This document shows, piece after piece, positions 9,051-18,006 of a stretch of DNA of 22,325 bases (its first letter is position 1; the number at the start of each line of letters is the position of its first letter). Position numbers and translations under genes: made by a program. This DNA comes from Beroe ovata (lineage: Eukaryota > Ctenophora > Nuda > Beroida > Beroidae), in assembly GCA_946803715.1 (NCBI GenBank), contig CAMPET010000145.1, forward strand, positions 1 through 22,325, read 5' to 3'. Below the pieces are notes generated by a model that saw only the letters and a list, made by a program, of their open reading frames with translations, was not told the DNA's origin and did no database searches.

Positions 9051-12000
9051 GGTGAATACCTGGAATTTTAGGAGTGCTTAGTCTATAATAGGGCCTGTCC
9101 GAATTAGACTCAATTGATGGAAAAAATGATAAAAGAGAAGAGATGTCATTTTAGTTTAGATTGATGCTTTCTATGTCGGGAATATATGTTCGAGAGGAGT
9201 TCATGGATAGATAGCCCCCGTCAGTCTCTCAGATCAGCAAGAGACTGAAGGAAGCATGTAATCGAGTGTTTGTCAAAGTGGGGAACTAGGGGCATATGAG
9301 TATGTAACCATGGCAACACGCGTGCCTTCTTCCTGATATAGCACTCATTGCAAGTCTTGCCACATACATTCATAACCCATCGTTTGTCTGGTACTAATAT
9401 TGATAACTCTTTGATCTATTCAGCTACTGGAGTAGGAAATGCCGCAACCAAAGTAAGGGGAGAATGATTAAACTGTAGATGGGTTTGCGTGGTCTTTTTA
9501 GCCACTCACTGGTTAGTCATAACGCGATATCAGATCACATGAACATTTTCCTCGCTTCAAATCGGAAATTCCACGCTCAAATCCGGTTTTGCAGTTAATT
9601 ACCGTTATCTTCGATGCCTCGAATACTGGAAATTCTTGTTGAACTGGTTTGGTCGGTTCTGGTTCAGTCTACAGAAGCGACAAGTTCATTTAGCATGAGT
9701 GCGTCAGCAGTGAATCCTAGATTTCATTTATCAGTGTGGCTGATAATACAGGTTACGTGGACGAAGCAGGGTTAAAACCATTGGAATTAAAACTAAATAA
9801 ACACATTCAGTGTACACTGTACTTCGTCAAAGGAGTAAGAACGCGACGAAGCATAGAGATTTCCAATGTCCATGACAACAGGCCCTAACACGTGATGCCT
9901 ACGAAATATGGAATAAACCAGTACTCAGGTTTTAATAGGTATTCAGTCGTTCAATAGGGGAATCAGTGGCGCCCCTAAGACGGCTTCATATCAGGATTAT
10001 ATAGGAAGTATAAACCATTAGCAAACCATTACTATTACAATATATGCGTGTATTTTCCAAATAGTAAACCCACTTTCATTGTTCGCTACTCAGTACACAG
10101 GAGACTCTGGCAAAACTCCAGAATCAGAAGTTGCATCGTGGAGGAATGTTCGCGCGCGTTCCCACCCACTTCCCATACTTCAACAAGACGACCGGGGTTG
10201 TGTCTATGTGCTCTTTTGTTCCTGGGAGACAGCGGAGTATCTTTTCGGTCCAAGTGACTACAATAGTTCCATGTTGATTATATGATGCGTTATCCAATTT
10301 TACCATGAACTCCATTATCGTTCCACTCTAGTATTTCTTGATCTGGGAAATTTCCACTAATTTCCATAGATGACACATAGTGGGAAAAATTCGTCCGTGA
10401 TGCGGCAACAATCGAGCTACTGAGCTGCTGCAACACAGCAAAGAGGCTAATGTGGATCAGTTAGTGAGCGCATTTCAGATACATGTTTTATACAAAAGGG
10501 ATATATATCATTTTATTGCATTGTTTTCCGTATCCTCCATTAGAACTATAAATAGGTTGTTTTAGAGTTTCCCAAACACGAATATTACGTCCTCGTATGT
10601 TCATTCTATCTCTTGTTTGACCTTAGGATTTCGCCAGTGTTTCCAACTTAACGATTCGTTTCTAGGGACGCACTGGAAGAATGCACGATGTCCTCAAGAA
10701 TTCCAAATAGCTAATGCTGACAATTGGATATATCTGAAGTCTAAACTATAAGCACATCTACATTATTTATGCATTATAGACGAGTGGCAGACTTGCAATA
10801 GATAAATTCCATGCATTTCTTCTTCTCTTCCGTGCGATCTAAATATTTAAAGACTCCCAATTCTGGTTAGATAGGTATATATAAACGAATAAACCTTTAT
10901 CAAACTATCATATAGTATTAAATACCTAGTATAATATCCTTGTTCCGGGCAAATGGATGTTACATGGGATGTACAGTCACCAATCTAATCATTATGTGCG
11001 CTATCTGTTGGTCGCTAGCATCTGCTACGTCAGCATTTGGTACGAGATGTCTTACTTCAAAACCACATCAGATCTCGTTTGTTTTTCTGGCCAATAAATG
11101 AGTCATTATTTCGAGCCTTTGATCGCACTGCAGCTTTTTATAGATTGGTTTTGAAATACTCTCCACTTATACGGGCACTTAGATTTTCATAGACCAGTTG
11201 TTCGAATTTATATCCAGTAGCTAGGAGATTGTGTGACGTTCACAATGGAAAAACCGATCGTTCCATTCTATAAAACTTCTCATCCCCCAGTATAGATAAC
11301 CATATACCATGCTCGGATATTCTATTTACTTCAGTTGACGCCCAAACCGTACTCTAGATATTTCCACATTGATTCCAGAAGAGACTCACCTTTTCGCATA
11401 TTGTATCCAGTCTCGCTGTACTCAAATAACAGCGAATCTTTACTCTTTTACTGAGCGATTTGTTTAATCGAACTCATTTTCCAATAACGGTTACTCCAAC
11501 ATACGTCATTAGAGTCCAATTTCTTCTCTAGAGATACTCCCCTCATCCCTGAAAAGAGAGCCACATTTGTGAGTTTGTGTACCGCTGCGTAATGACTGGG
11601 CATTGGTATGTGTTGTTTGCATGAAAAACATGCCTTGTTTTATTGCATAAATAGCTGATGTCATGATTTGGAGGAATGATAATTAGGATGGAGTGTGCCA
11701 CCTGTGTTTGGAGCTTAGCCACTTGTATTCTCTAGTAGAGCAACCATGATGCCGCATCATTTGATTCTCTTGTGTGCCATCCTGAAATGAATTACGTTGA
11801 TCTACTTGCCACTAAATTTCGGGTAATTATAGGATATTTGACTTTGATTTCCATATTATCTTGGCTGGCCATTTGCAAAGATAGCCAAGTCATTGTCTTA
11901 CAGATTATCTGCTTTAAACATGATATAGGTAGTTTAATCACAGCGTTGGTTGGATCCATATGAATCAATTACTTTGCTTGCTTGTAGCAATACCGGCGTT

Positions 12001-12087
12001 TTCATGACATTACTCCTTGGCAACTAAACTCCAACAATTTATAATTGAGCGTTAATTCCAGAATCCAGGGTTGGATGATCCCAAGAC
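9051..12087. other. 3-kb gene-poor intergenic region
   Basis: Divergent upstream region of the transporter-ankyrin gene (minus) and the EF-hand gene (plus). The DNA is AT-rich with short, unrecognised open frames, such as 10048-10257 (plus) overlapping 10124-10315 (minus), and 11772-11963 (plus). A 9-bp-arm hairpin lies at 9221-9248. I see no tRNA, no transposon coding region and no tandem array. It probably contains 5' untranslated exons and regulatory DNA of the two flanking genes. Confidence 0.5.
9221..9248. repeat. Small hairpin upstream of the transporter-ankyrin gene
   Basis: Arms TCAGTCTCT and AGAGACTGA flank a 10-nt loop, about 170 nt upstream of the start codon. It could form in the 5' untranslated RNA. 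No function can be inferred. Confidence 0.35.
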
Positions 12088-12549
12088 ATGTCATTCAAAG
12101 CACATCTCACTCCCCAAGAAGAGGAAGAAATCATGAACTATTTCATGATGTGTGACAATGATGAAAATGGCATGCTTGATGGCTCAGAACTACAGAAAAT
12201 GTTTGCAAACTTCAACATCTCTGTGAGACAAGATGATATCAAAGCATTTCTGGATCACATTGATGCAGATGAAGATGGGACAATTGATTTTGACGAATTG
12301 ATGACATATATTGAAGAGATTCTCTCAGAACATTATACCAATGACGATGTCATCAATGCTTTTAGCATGATTGATATAGATGGCAGTGGAGATGTCACTC
12401 TAGATGAAGTTGCAAGTGCCATGGCAACTGCTGATGTTGGAATATCTCATGAGGATGTGATTTATTTACTACAAGAAGCAGACTTGAATAGTGATGGGAA
12501 AATATCCTTTTCTGAGTTTAGGAGTTTGTTTTTAGGCATAGCTGGCTAA
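12088..12549 (+). CDS. Calmodulin-like protein with four EF-hands
   Basis: An intronless gene for a 153-residue cytoplasmic calcium sensor. Four 12-residue EF-hand loops are intact: residues 23-34 (DNDENGMLDGSE), 59-70 (DADEDGTIDFDE), 96-107 (DIDGSGDVTLDE) and 132-143 (DLNSDGKISFSE). Each has Asp at position 1, Gly at 6 and Glu at 12, so all four should bind calcium. The two EF pairs are joined by a helical linker, as in calmodulin and troponin C, but sequence identity to calmodulin is modest, so this is a divergent member. The start is the first ATG; an in-frame TGA lies 12 nt upstream. Codon use is AT-rich, unlike the GPCR or transporter genes. An AATAAA lies about 235 nt past the stop. Confidence 0.92.
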   Translation: MSFKAHLTPQEEEEIMNYFMMCDNDENGMLDGSELQKMFANFNISVRQDDIKAFLDHIDADEDGTIDFDELMTYIEEILSEHYTNDDVINAFSMIDIDGSGDVTLDEVASAMATADVGISHEDVIYLLQEADLNSDGKISFSEFRSLFLGIAG

Positions 12550-13235
12550 ATCTTACCATGACACTGGCTATTTCATTCAAATATCAAGAATGACAAACAA
12601 CTGTGACCTGTCTCCAATATCTCAAAGACAATATCCAAGGCTTTGTACAGAAGTTAAATTATTTGTGCTGTGCCTTCATTTAGTAACCCAATTATTCCAA
12701 GTGCTTTCATAACCATCCTTTAGGCAATAACAGCTCCTGGCACTCAATACAATTGTTGGTTGATCAAGATTTGACAGTTGATTCAATAAAACATCAGTTG
12801 TGTATGTTTCAAATGCTTCATATGATTGAACATTTTAGATAGTGAGATTAAGTCAATTGAACCAAACCCATACACTTTCACTCATATCCACAGCTGACAG
12901 TTCCAAGACAATATGATATCTTCTTCAGGATCCACAAAGGGTGAACATCCTTTCTGAGATGATATGAGTTGAAAATGAAATGTTGAGATGAAAGATGAAT
13001 CAGGAACATTTAAATTAAGAAATTTGAAATATTCTAATGACAATCAAACACGCCTAAGACATTAAAAACATATCTAAAGCCTCAATCCTACTTGGTGAAA
13101 ATAAAAACTCTACAGCAGCTAAATTACATTGCCACTGTTACATATATCAATCAACAACATTAATCAATAGATATAATTAATATCCAGTGCATAAAAAAAG
13201 TTGTAATTATTTCAATTGTCTGACTAGTTGACTAG
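12550..13235. other. 3' untranslated and intergenic DNA after the EF-hand gene
   Basis: AT-rich DNA with no gene. The part up to about 12800 is probably the EF-hand 3' untranslated region. The remainder has no open frame, repeat or RNA gene that I can recognise. Confidence 0.5.
12785..12790 (+). terminator. Poly(A) signal of the EF-hand gene
   Basis: A canonical AATAAA about 235 nt after the EF-hand stop codon, on the same strand and in AT-rich DNA. Motif and position only. Confidence 0.5.
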
Positions 13236-13242
13236 GTGCACA

Positions 13243-13650
13243 AGTTGCGCGGCGCGCCCATAAAATTCTAATATGTTATTCAAAGTGTCATAGAGAGATC
13301 CAGCTTCAATTTAAATCACGACAAGACCTAATTGCGCGGCGCGGCTGAGTGCTTGTGGACTGTGGAACCGGAAAGCGCGCTTTCAAACAAGCTGTCACTT
13401 GTCAGTGCACTGAGCTGCGCGGCGTCTGCAGAAATTGGAAAAAAGCTGCGCGCGCAACGAATTTGAAATTGAATATATGCACACATGACATAGGCTTGCC
13501 GAATGTTATCTGTCCACTGTTTCTTGCGCGCGCCGCGCGCAAGAAACAGTGGACAGATAACATCCGGCAAACATAGGCATGGAATTAATGACACAGCACA
13601 ACTTATATATGACGCTGCAGCCAGCAAAGCGCGCGCCGACGGTAGGGTAA
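13243..13650. repeat. GCGC-rich repeat zone
   Basis: Several CG-dense blocks lie in otherwise AT-rich DNA: GCGCGGCGCGCC near 13248, GCGCGGCGCGGC near 13334, GCGCGGCG near 13417, GCGCGCGC near 13448 and GCGCGCGCC near 13629. TTGCGCGGC occurs twice here and once near 19848. The MITE at 13496-13570 is inserted in it. The zone looks like remnants of repeat elements. Overlapping short open frames here follow from the palindromic sequence and are not genes. Confidence 0.5.
13496..13570. mobile_element. 75-bp palindromic MITE with 8-bp target-site duplication
   Basis: The two 37-nt arms, 13496-13532 and 13534-13570, are reverse complements around a single central base at 13533, with one mismatch (13502 against 13564). 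The outer ends read TTGCCG and CGGCAA. The element is flanked by an exact direct repeat ACATAGGC at 13488-13495 and 13571-13578, as expected for a target-site duplication. It has no coding capacity, so it would need a transposase from elsewhere. An 8-bp duplication is typical of hAT and is also seen in some other DNA transposon superfamilies; the superfamily is not proved. Confidence 0.8.
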
Positions 13651-13780
13651 AATCCTACAACGCAACCCTTTTTTACCACCCCGAAAAAAATCCCGACTCT
13701 CCAACTCCATTTGGTCGAGTTATCCGTACACAACGGAACCACTTTCCTATAAGTGCCCTATTCCTTTGTATTATAGATCT

Positions 13781-14247
13781 ATGTTTAGTGAACGGCTAGT
13801 AAAGCTCAATCTCACCACTTTAGCTGAGAGAAGGTTGAGAGGCGACTTTCATTCAAGATCGTGAATGGTTATGTTGAATATGGGCAGAAGCTGTTTAAAG
13901 TGGGTAGATGTAGGAGAAGCTTATTAACTTATAGGAAACCGTTTGTCAAATCTTGTCATGACATAACAAAGATTGATGATAATTTCTTATCAGAGAGAAT
14001 TAAAGGATATTGGAATGATTTACCATTAAATGTAAGAAATGCTTCAACCGTTGATAATTTTAAGGGTGAATTAGAGCGTTATAAGATGTCTTCTGCAACA
14101 TTGAATCCTAGCAATTTCTGGTATGTTTCGCATCAAGTTATTAGCAAAATTGAAGGAGGAAATTATCTTTCCAACAAGGATAGATTTAATGAATACCTGA
14201 GGGCTCATCCTCAGGTAGCTAGAAGAAAAGGAATAAACATTTATTAA
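13781..14247 (+). pseudogene. 3' fragment of a non-LTR retrotransposon reverse transcriptase ORF
   Basis: The first part, 13781 to about 13846, reads in one frame (SERLVKLNLTTLAERRLRGD). A frameshift near 13846-13855 then moves the match to the frame of 13855-14247 (KIVNGYVEYGQKLF, later ERIKGYWNDLP and NASTVDNFKGELERY). This order is characteristic of the C-terminal end of LINE reverse transcriptases, where the RRLRGD block, the KIVNG block and the W-N-LP block precede the ORF end. The polymerase domain and endonuclease are missing, as expected for 5'-truncated LINE copies. About 60 residues follow the last familiar block and are unassigned. The 128 uninterrupted codons suggest a fairly young copy. 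It is not expected to be functional. Confidence 0.75.
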
Positions 14248-14473
14248 GTATTTTATTTTCACAATGATAATGGACACCTTAGCAGAAAGGTGGCGTTTTT
14301 CAGTGGTAGAGACTGTATTGAATAAATTTTCTTGATATGTGTGATGGTTTTATACCATAAATTCTTATCTTATCTATCTAACCGCTGTTGCATATTCTTC
14401 TTGTTTTTCTCTACCTATGATGCCTACTGAATGTTATGTATTGCTGATCATTTATTACTCAATCACAGGTCAA
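14248..14473. other. Retrotransposon tail and upstream region of DNAJB11
   Basis: The spacer between the retrotransposon reading frame and DNAJB11. Its first part probably includes the retrotransposon 3' untranslated region, whose end cannot be placed. An AATAAA occurs at about 14320. The rest must hold the DNAJB11 promoter or its 5' untranslated exon. Confidence 0.4.
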
Positions 14474-15686
14474 ATGGATTGGCGCAAGTTGATTTTTGGG
14501 CTTTGTCTCATACTGGTTTGTCTTTCTGGAAGAGATTTCTACAAAATCCTTGGAGTGTCCAAATCTGCATCCAAAAAGGATATCAAGAAGGCATACAGGA
14601 AGTTAGCTATGCAATATCACCCTGATAAAAACCCTGATGATGAAACAGCATCAGATAAGTTTAAGGAAATAGGGGAAGCTTATGAGACCCTAGCTGATGA
14701 TGACAAGAGAAAAACATATGATAGGCATGGAGAGGAGGGTGTTAAGAAGATGGGGCAAGGTGGGGGTCATGATCCATTTGCTAACTTCTTTGGGCATTTT
14801 GGATTTGGAAATCAAGATGAAGAACCAAGAGAGCATAAGGGCTCTGATGTTGTCATAGATTTACTTGTGACTTTGGAAGAGCTATATCTGGGTAACTTTA
14901 TAACAATCATAAGAGATAGGCCTGTGTATGAAGAGAGCTCTGGAACAAGGCAATGTAATTGCAGGATGGAAATGAAAACTCACATGACTGGTCCCGGGTC
15001 ATTCCAGGTTGGTTATAACTCAAATATTCTTTATAACTTTATAGCATTGATCATGATTGAATAACATTGATACATCTTTTTTTGCAGATGACTCAGCATA
15101 GGGTCTGTGACCAATGTCCAGCTCTAAGGCTTGTTACCAAAACAGAAGAACTTGATCTTGAAATAGAGCCTGGAATGGTGGATGGCATGACACAAAAATT
15201 CTCTGGTAAGGGGGATATTGATTTTGCAGCTTATTGCTATCAGCTGAAATTCATAGTGGATATAGCTCCTGTCTCTAATGTTATTTCTTTGCAGGTAAGG
15301 GGGAACCTCATATGGAAGGAGAGCCAGGGGACCTTCTTTTCAAAGTAAAAACAGCAAAACACGCTGTGTTTGAGAGACGTGGTGATGATCTATACACAAA
15401 CGTGACTATTTCTCTACAAGAAGCTCTTGTTGGTTTCAGCATGCAACTAAAGCATCTGGACAAGCATATGGTTGACATAAAGAGGGAGAAAATAACATGG
15501 CCCGGTGCAACCATCATGAAAAAAGGAGAGGGGATGCCGAACTTTGAGGATAGAAATAGACTGGGTAACTTGTACATCACTTTTGATGTCAAATTCCCGA
15601 GGGGTGAATTGTCCGCAGAACAGAAGGAGTCTATAATCAATATACTGAGTCAGAAGCCAGTACAGGCTGCATACAATGGATTATAG
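14474..15686 (+). CDS. DNAJB11: ER-lumen DnaJ co-chaperone (DNAJB11/ERdj3)
   Basis: Co-chaperone that delivers unfolded clients to BiP in the ER and stimulates its ATPase. Exons are 14474-15007, 15088-15205 and 15295-15686, giving 347 residues (human about 358). Seen: a signal peptide (about residues 1-19, hydrophobic [11 protein letters not shown]); a J domain beginning RDFYKILGV with HPD at 49-51; a Gly/Phe linker ([19 protein letters not shown]); RGSD-like KGSDVVIDL; and the CNC (161-163) and CDQC (185-188) cysteine motifs typical of ERdj3. The C-terminal substrate-binding part has [26 protein letters not shown] and KKGEGMPNF, ending YNGL. The start at 14474 was chosen because it gives a normal signal peptide; an in-frame ATG at 14417 would precede it. 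A possible splice acceptor, CACAG at 14464-14468, suggests a 5' untranslated intron. The second intron has an 11-bp repeat at its ends. Confidence 0.93.
15205..15304 (+). other. DNAJB11 intron 2 bounded by an 11-bp direct repeat
   Basis: The 89-nt intron is 15206-15294. GGTAAGGGGGA occurs at 15205-15215, across the donor, and again at 15294-15304, across the acceptor. The protein reading continues correctly (FSG then KGEPH), so the intron is real. The matching ends resemble a target-site duplication left by intron insertion. Confidence 0.7.
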
Positions 15687-16070
15687 TAGTGTTAATATGA
15701 AGATATGAATAGGAGATATGAATATATGTTTATCAGCAGTCTAGAGTTTTGATATTATCAAGTATTGTCCCAAAGATTGAATTTGCTTTTTGATGCTGGT
15801 TTGAGGGACATGTAACTGGTTTTTACGCTGATTAACAATGTTGGCTGAGGGGCTGTTTTTATTAGCTGCAGCCCCAATTTCACACACAAACGTCACATTC
15901 CCCTTCTTTCATATTTGTTGTATTGAGTTGTAAAGTTGAATCCATGCCTCCCTTTGACCTCTAGTAAGTCATTGTTTCATTGTGTTCTAGCAATTGTGAA
16001 ACAAATCATGAACTTCACTGCTTAATTGAATGGACTGGCCTGTGAACATGATAATCGGATCTCACAAGCA
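15687..16070. other. Spacer between DNAJB11 and the formiminotransferase-like gene
   Basis: AT-rich, without a recognisable gene or repeat. It contains the DNAJB11 3' untranslated region and the next gene's 5' region. I found no canonical AATAAA. Confidence 0.45.
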
Positions 16071-16913
16071 ATGAACAAACGGCTGCTGGTTTGTTGTCTC
16101 AACATACAGGAGGGAAGAAGAAGAGACGTTATATCGAGAATAACAGGTGTCTGTTCTCGACATCTGATCAAATCATTCGTCGACCCTGTCTTCAATCGAT
16201 CCAACATGACGCTCTGTGGAGAATCAGATGACCTGGTTGGAATTATTGACAAGATATCCGATATTGCTCTATCGGTGATAGATATAAACAGTGCGGACCG
16301 ACTAGCAGATAGATTGATGCACCACCATATTGGTGTTCTGGACAATATCCCCATTCACCCGCTTCATAACACAAGTCTGGAAGATGCTGGTCGTACAGCA
16401 GTCCAGATATCACACTGTCTCAGAGGTAAAGAAATTCCAACATTGGTTTACGGGGCTGCTGATACTCAGTTTGGTAGATCGCTTGTAGAAGTGAGGAAGT
16501 CTACTCAATTCTTCAAACAGGGTCAGGTCGAGAACAGGATAGCTCAATCGGGACATCCTACGTTAGGTACTTCAGTTGTGGGGGCTGTGCCATATGTCCT
16601 GAGCTACAATATAGTGATAGATACCGAGGATTCAGAGATGGTAACTCAATTCCTGCCCTTTGTGAGGAATAGGCAATCTGGAGTTCAGGCTATGGTGTAT
16701 AGAAACATACATAGGGGGCGGCATGTGACTGAAATAGCATGCAACTTAAATAAACCATGCCGATTTGAGGGTTCCTCTCAGTTCATTTTGAATACTGTTC
16801 AGAAACTCTGTAATGAGCAAGGTTTGAATCTCATTGATAGTTACAGCACTAATCCTCCTTTTGACACGATATTAGACAAGTTTATACGTTTGAATGGCCA
16901 AGAGCCATGTTAA
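16071..16913 (+). CDS. Formiminotransferase N-terminal-domain protein (FTCDNL1-like)
   Basis: A 280-residue intronless gene related to the N-terminal subdomain of formimidoyltransferase-cyclodeaminase (FTCD), which moves the formimino group of formiminoglutamate to tetrahydrofolate. Seen: the start block LLVCCLNIQEGRR (residues 5-17), matching the family's C-(V/L)-N-x-(S/Q)-EG; FVDPVFNRSNMTLCG; HHHIGVLDNIPIHP (84-97), corresponding to the segment with the family's catalytic His; LVYGAA (125-130); and a C-terminal lobe near 172-267. The cyclodeaminase domain is absent, so it belongs with the short FTCDNL1-type proteins, whose activity is not well established. The start at 16071 fits the family; the upstream in-frame sequence has only a non-ATG codon. 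The HYI gene starts 135 bp downstream on the same strand. Confidence 0.8.
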   Translation: MNKRLLVCCLNIQEGRRRDVISRITGVCSRHLIKSFVDPVFNRSNMTLCGESDDLVGIIDKISDIALSVIDINSADRLADRLMHHHIGVLDNIPIHPLHNTSLEDAGRTAVQISHCLRGKEIPTLVYGAADTQFGRSLVEVRKSTQFFKQGQVENRIAQSGHPTLGTSVVGAVPYVLSYNIVIDTEDSEMVTQFLPFVRNRQSGVQAMVYRNIHRGRHVTEIACNLNKPCRFEGSSQFILNTVQKLCNEQGLNLIDSYSTNPPFDTILDKFIRLNGQEPC

Positions 16914-17048
16914 TGAGATAACAGAATCCAAATTTTCACTATTGCCTTGTGAAATGAACGTCTCACTAATGAACGTAATACCATCCTGTCGTATGTTCTT
17001 TTATTCATTAAAATCTCAATCATAGTTGTTGTTGCTAGAGCAGCTAGT

Positions 17049-17846
17049 ATGGTCCTCGCATCAAAGTTACTCAAGTTTGCGTGTAACATAGGAACTATAT
17101 TTCCCCCAACTTTCCCACTCAAACATCGACTCAGAGCTGCGCATGATCGCGGATTCTCGAGTATTGAGATAGCATTTCCCTACTCCTGGTCAGTAGAAGA
17201 GTGGAGAGAGGGGCTGGAGCAGTATCCACTCCATGTTGCGCTAATCAATACCCCATTGGGACCTGAGGGTCAGCCTGGATTGGCAGCGAGCCAAAACAAG
17301 GAATCAGAATTTCTGGATAGTGTGAGGAAGGGTGTAGAGTATTGCGAAGCTCTTGGGTGCTCCAGCCTCCATATTATGGCGGGAAATGAGGAAGAATTTG
17401 AGGGTCGGGATGAGGTTTTTATCGGCAGAATGCGGGAAGCATCTACAATGTTGAAACAGAGTGGAATCACTGGACTGATTGAGACAATCAGTGGAGGGGT
17501 GATACCAGGATACTACTTGAGTGATGCTGAGAAGACGATACAATTGGTCAGGAGCATTGCGTGTGATAACATCTTCTTTCAGTTTGACGTGTTCCATCTT
17601 AGCATGCTAGGGTATTCCGATAGTGAGATCATCACGCTGTTTGACACTAACTCTGATGTCGTGAAACATGTTCAAGTTGCACAAACACCGGACAGGACTC
17701 AGGTTGATGCGCAGGGAGGGATATCTTACGACGCGATATTCAGGCATCTGGCGGATGTGCGGTATGATGAATACATTGGTCTTGAGTATAAACCTGTCGG
17801 AGACCATCTATCAGATGATACGATCGAGTTCTTGTCGAAATTCTGA
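17049..17846 (+). CDS. HYI: Hydroxypyruvate isomerase (HYI family)
   Basis: Interconverts hydroxypyruvate and tartronate semialdehyde in glyoxylate metabolism; a TIM-barrel xylose-isomerase-like enzyme. The gene is intronless and encodes 265 residues, close to the usual length of about 260-277. Seen: GFSSIEIAFPY (35-45), ALINTPLG (64-71), ALGCSSLHIMAG (101-112), LIETIS (143-148) with candidate metal ligand Glu145, FQFDVFH (177-183) with Asp180 and His183, HVQVAQTP (207-214), and GLEYKP (244-249) with Glu246. The acidic active-site residues of the family are thus present and the enzyme should be active. The start is the ATG at 17049. A possible splice acceptor (GAGCAG) lies a few bases upstream. 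It sits between the formiminotransferase-like gene and ERCC1, all in one orientation. Confidence 0.9.
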   Translation: MVLASKLLKFACNIGTIFPPTFPLKHRLRAAHDRGFSSIEIAFPYSWSVEEWREGLEQYPLHVALINTPLGPEGQPGLAASQNKESEFLDSVRKGVEYCEALGCSSLHIMAGNEEEFEGRDEVFIGRMREASTMLKQSGITGLIETISGGVIPGYYLSDAEKTIQLVRSIACDNIFFQFDVFHLSMLGYSDSEIITLFDTNSDVVKHVQVAQTPDRTQVDAQGGISYDAIFRHLADVRYDEYIGLEYKPVGDHLSDDTIEFLSKF

Positions 17847-18006
17847 GGGTTTGATTGATTTCAAATAGTGTTACTAATATTCGTATATTAGTTGATTGAT
17901 GTTATCTTAGGACATTGATTTTGGTGTAAGACTAAACCAGTTTTCACTATTCTGTGATTGATGATCAATCAATATTTCATGTGAACCATGATACACATCA
18001 GGAACC

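Noticed and set aside
10048-10315. Overlapping plus and minus open frames of 60-70 codons in the gene-poor region
   Set aside because: Neither product is recognisable and the two frames are mutually exclusive. Open frames of this length are expected by chance.
13328-13799. Several overlapping open frames across the GCGC-rich zone
   Set aside because: They mirror one another through the 75-bp palindrome and contain repeat sequence, with no protein family match.
16071-17846. Bacterial transfer of the two intronless metabolic genes
   Set aside because: Both families occur in animals, other genes here are also intronless, and base composition does not stand out. A phylogeny would be needed.
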